Of a DNA stretch of 64,000 nucleotides, positions 63,701 to 64,000 are shown in pieces. Each line of letters starts with the position of its first letter. Positions within the stretch are counted from its first letter, which is position 1. The notes beneath the pieces are model-generated. The model was not told the DNA's origin. It did no database searches and saw nothing but the letters and a program-made list of their open reading frames with translations. The stretch spans positions 186,001 to 250,000 of the forward strand of contig NZ_CP093312.1 of NCBI RefSeq assembly GCF_023213175.1, written 5' to 3'. A program made the position numbers and the translations under genes. Origin of the DNA: Sulfurovum sp. XGS-02. Its GTDB lineage: Bacteria; Campylobacterota; Campylobacteria; Campylobacterales; Sulfurovaceae.

Positions 63701-64000
63701 ATGAGTGTGACCAACCCATACAATATCCCATCAGGACACCGAATACTATGGGATATTAATGCGACTTCCTCTAAAGTTACAACACTTTCATTTAATGTCA
63801 ATAACAGACAAAACAGATCACTTCTTTGTAAAACAGCTCCAGCTGCTATGAGTATTGCTAAAACAGTTGACCACGCCAATGTGTCTGCAGGTGTAAATAC
63901 ACCTGTAACATACACGATTGATTATGCCAATATTAGTGGTACAGACGTGACCAATGCAGTGATTACTGATATCCTTCCGCCAAATGTCACCATCACAGGC
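60719..64000 (+). CDS. Giant secreted DUF11-repeat surface protein (3' end beyond window)
   Basis: The frame is open from ATG 60719 to the last base, 1094 codons, with no stop. Signal peptide residues 1-26 (ends SLSLSA before DPFPPH). Residues about 27-490 form a unique N-terminal region with two Ca-binding-like loops, DIDGDGIRD (149-157) and DDNGDG (374-379). DUF11-type repeats (conserved A-G-x..Y-T-x-x-Y-x-N and TDxLP) begin near residues 494, 621, 750 and 1044; residues about 870-1043 are a separate beta-rich insert. It is preceded by a GEMM-I riboswitch and follows an exosortase-like gene. A surface adhesin or matrix protein is likely; the repeat number and C-terminal sorting signal cannot be seen. 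Confidence 0.88.
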   Translation, partial: MKAISALYTFFSSLFICIFFSLSLSADPFPPHVDSNITGAHYAPVSWPAENEWKPYSRFGNDINDARTQDPSNGGTAPQNYVNVASSCVDTAQPSVYYFLRQGATPEEDVIMFRWRVEQIANTYATGPNTGAYSSGDAWNSALWTVLFDIDGDGIRDVAAHLDGSSGSPSEPIDMIFGIYGDIPTQSIDYTADPNIQLIGHNPTAFVGTDDKILNFHNGTAVADVNWPNGSDETVWDYGTTRSSVSVSSPCTEYYIDYQIPVALIDASRFGGPKLTRESPISMIFCTANSLNNPFQKDCAINAEWIADPNKEAPFGDYISFNKEEPYEQPIVDDIGASGCNPTVLTAKVKDVIAIVDGEAVPSVSDVIFFYYRDDNGDGVANDGNEWTQILAPAIRTSFTDWMVNWNSTELFKGQYLIGVQTIDDPTLVDNDMNTSAKVNRTFSYLSEAEVNASILAAGAAYTDGNEIWYANPDITGVKSISLAVNTCGVAPTIEKYASVENILAGEDINFTIDINNSTGFNLEVSQISDVLPNGFSYKSLVSLEYDGVPIAMSASPIVGEQGTISWHFNETILDGSQIKLIFTAQSTITSGSYTNTAYAQTSYGTLLSDPVPIQVDGARISLSKTPSSYFVTPGESLVYTLDYANDSSIVVTGAELNDTLPADASCNTYSINGGANIDCSGMGSIISIPLGTLEAFESGSVEMNVTVDASYSTTSLLNTAILTVTAPDGSDVNKTAESKIGVDIPVAAFTLEKTSDVDFVALNNNVEYTLTYTNYGDADALGVTLTDTLPVGMTYISSVPSATDNGDGTYTWDLGSVTAGTTASVTITTEATEDALVTGVFTGENPARNEAVLSWSGPAGGGSVDAHKNVGIDSETCQAFYYTDITGDVGSAGNQLLAQSSITNAPTEHNVTFSANNSTEHVGKYYMDPAASNTIDSTDYTRFEILLNYTSSVVANVDFTVAVYDYNPADGTTTLIESGLTAGSNGNSNKTILMSVTNPYNIPSGHRILWDINATSSKVTTLSFNVNNRQNRSLLCKTAPAAMSIAKTVDHANVSAGVNTPVTYTIDYANISGTDVTNAVITDILPPNVTITG

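Noticed and set aside
63616-63915. Minus-strand open frames within the DUF11 gene
   Set aside because: They are antisense to a continuous secreted-protein frame with clear repeats.

Overview
The window looks like a chromosomal segment of a sulfur-oxidising Campylobacterota (epsilonproteobacterial) species, probably near Sulfurovum. This is inferred from gene content and codon style, not from a database match. Supporting signs are a sulfide:quinone reductase, a cytochrome bc1 complex whose cytochrome c subunit carries two haems, a FixH-type cbb3 oxidase accessory gene at the left edge, an AddAB-type recombination nuclease and a diverged QueE. No rRNA, tRNA, CRISPR array, insertion sequence or prophage was recognised.

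Layout. 1-940: tail of a probable cbb3 oxidase operon (small membrane protein, FixH-like). 1037-6123: addB-addA. 6219-7036: rplM-rpsI, then tandem hairpins. 7399-8871 (-): sulfide:quinone reductase. 9148-15249: a Yej-like oligopeptide ABC transporter, running into a HAD phosphatase. 15926-20093: luxS, mnmD-like gene, cupin and riboflavin synthase (-), mnmG. 20246-22988: petABC (Rieske, cytochrome b, dihaem cytochrome c). 23300-27538: moaA, queE, queD, a lipoprotein cytochrome c, moeA (-). 27626-35323: RNA-modification and translation genes (rsmE, rpmE, rsmI, rlmB), an aminotransferase, homoserine dehydrogenase and yajQ. 35473-39405: a Cys-tailed small protein, an OFA-family transporter and a divergent Cys-type formate dehydrogenase. 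39406-40100: AT-rich island with a small lipoprotein flanked by palindromic repeats. 40131-49248: hypothetical gene, yraN, PhyH oxygenase, trxA, trxB, dapB, purF, hisIE (-), a second oxygenase, an SPFH protein (-) and ilvE (-). 49522-55770: membrane protein, a GAPDH and an anaerobic ribonucleotide reductase operon next to a Crp/Fnr regulator. 55976-59858: aldehyde dehydrogenase, DUF420 and DUF523 proteins, HtrA-like protease. 59922-64000: small exosortase-like protein, c-di-GMP-I riboswitch and a very large DUF11-repeat surface protein running off the right edge.

Most notable points. (1) In the class III ribonucleotide reductase operon the glycyl-radical tail (RVMGY) is missing from NrdD and is encoded by a separate 57-residue ORF at 54167-54340, behind an intervening LpdD-like gene. 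(2) Two perfect FNR-type sites (TTGATnnnnATCAA) precede the GAPDH gene and nrdD. The first sits at -41.5 relative to a TATAAT-predicted start, and a Crp/Fnr-family regulator lies at the end of the cluster. (3) The right edge carries an exosortase-like gene followed by a GEMM-I riboswitch directly upstream of a secreted DUF11-repeat protein of at least 1094 residues. This suggests c-di-GMP-controlled surface display with a dedicated C-terminal sorting enzyme.

Metabolically the genes fit a microaerobic or anaerobic respirer. Sulfide electrons enter quinone through SQR, pass through bc1 to c-type cytochromes and on to cbb3 oxidase. Formate may be imported and oxidised by a molybdopterin enzyme whose cofactor genes moaA and moeA are also present. 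Anaerobic dNTP synthesis appears to be under FNR-type control.
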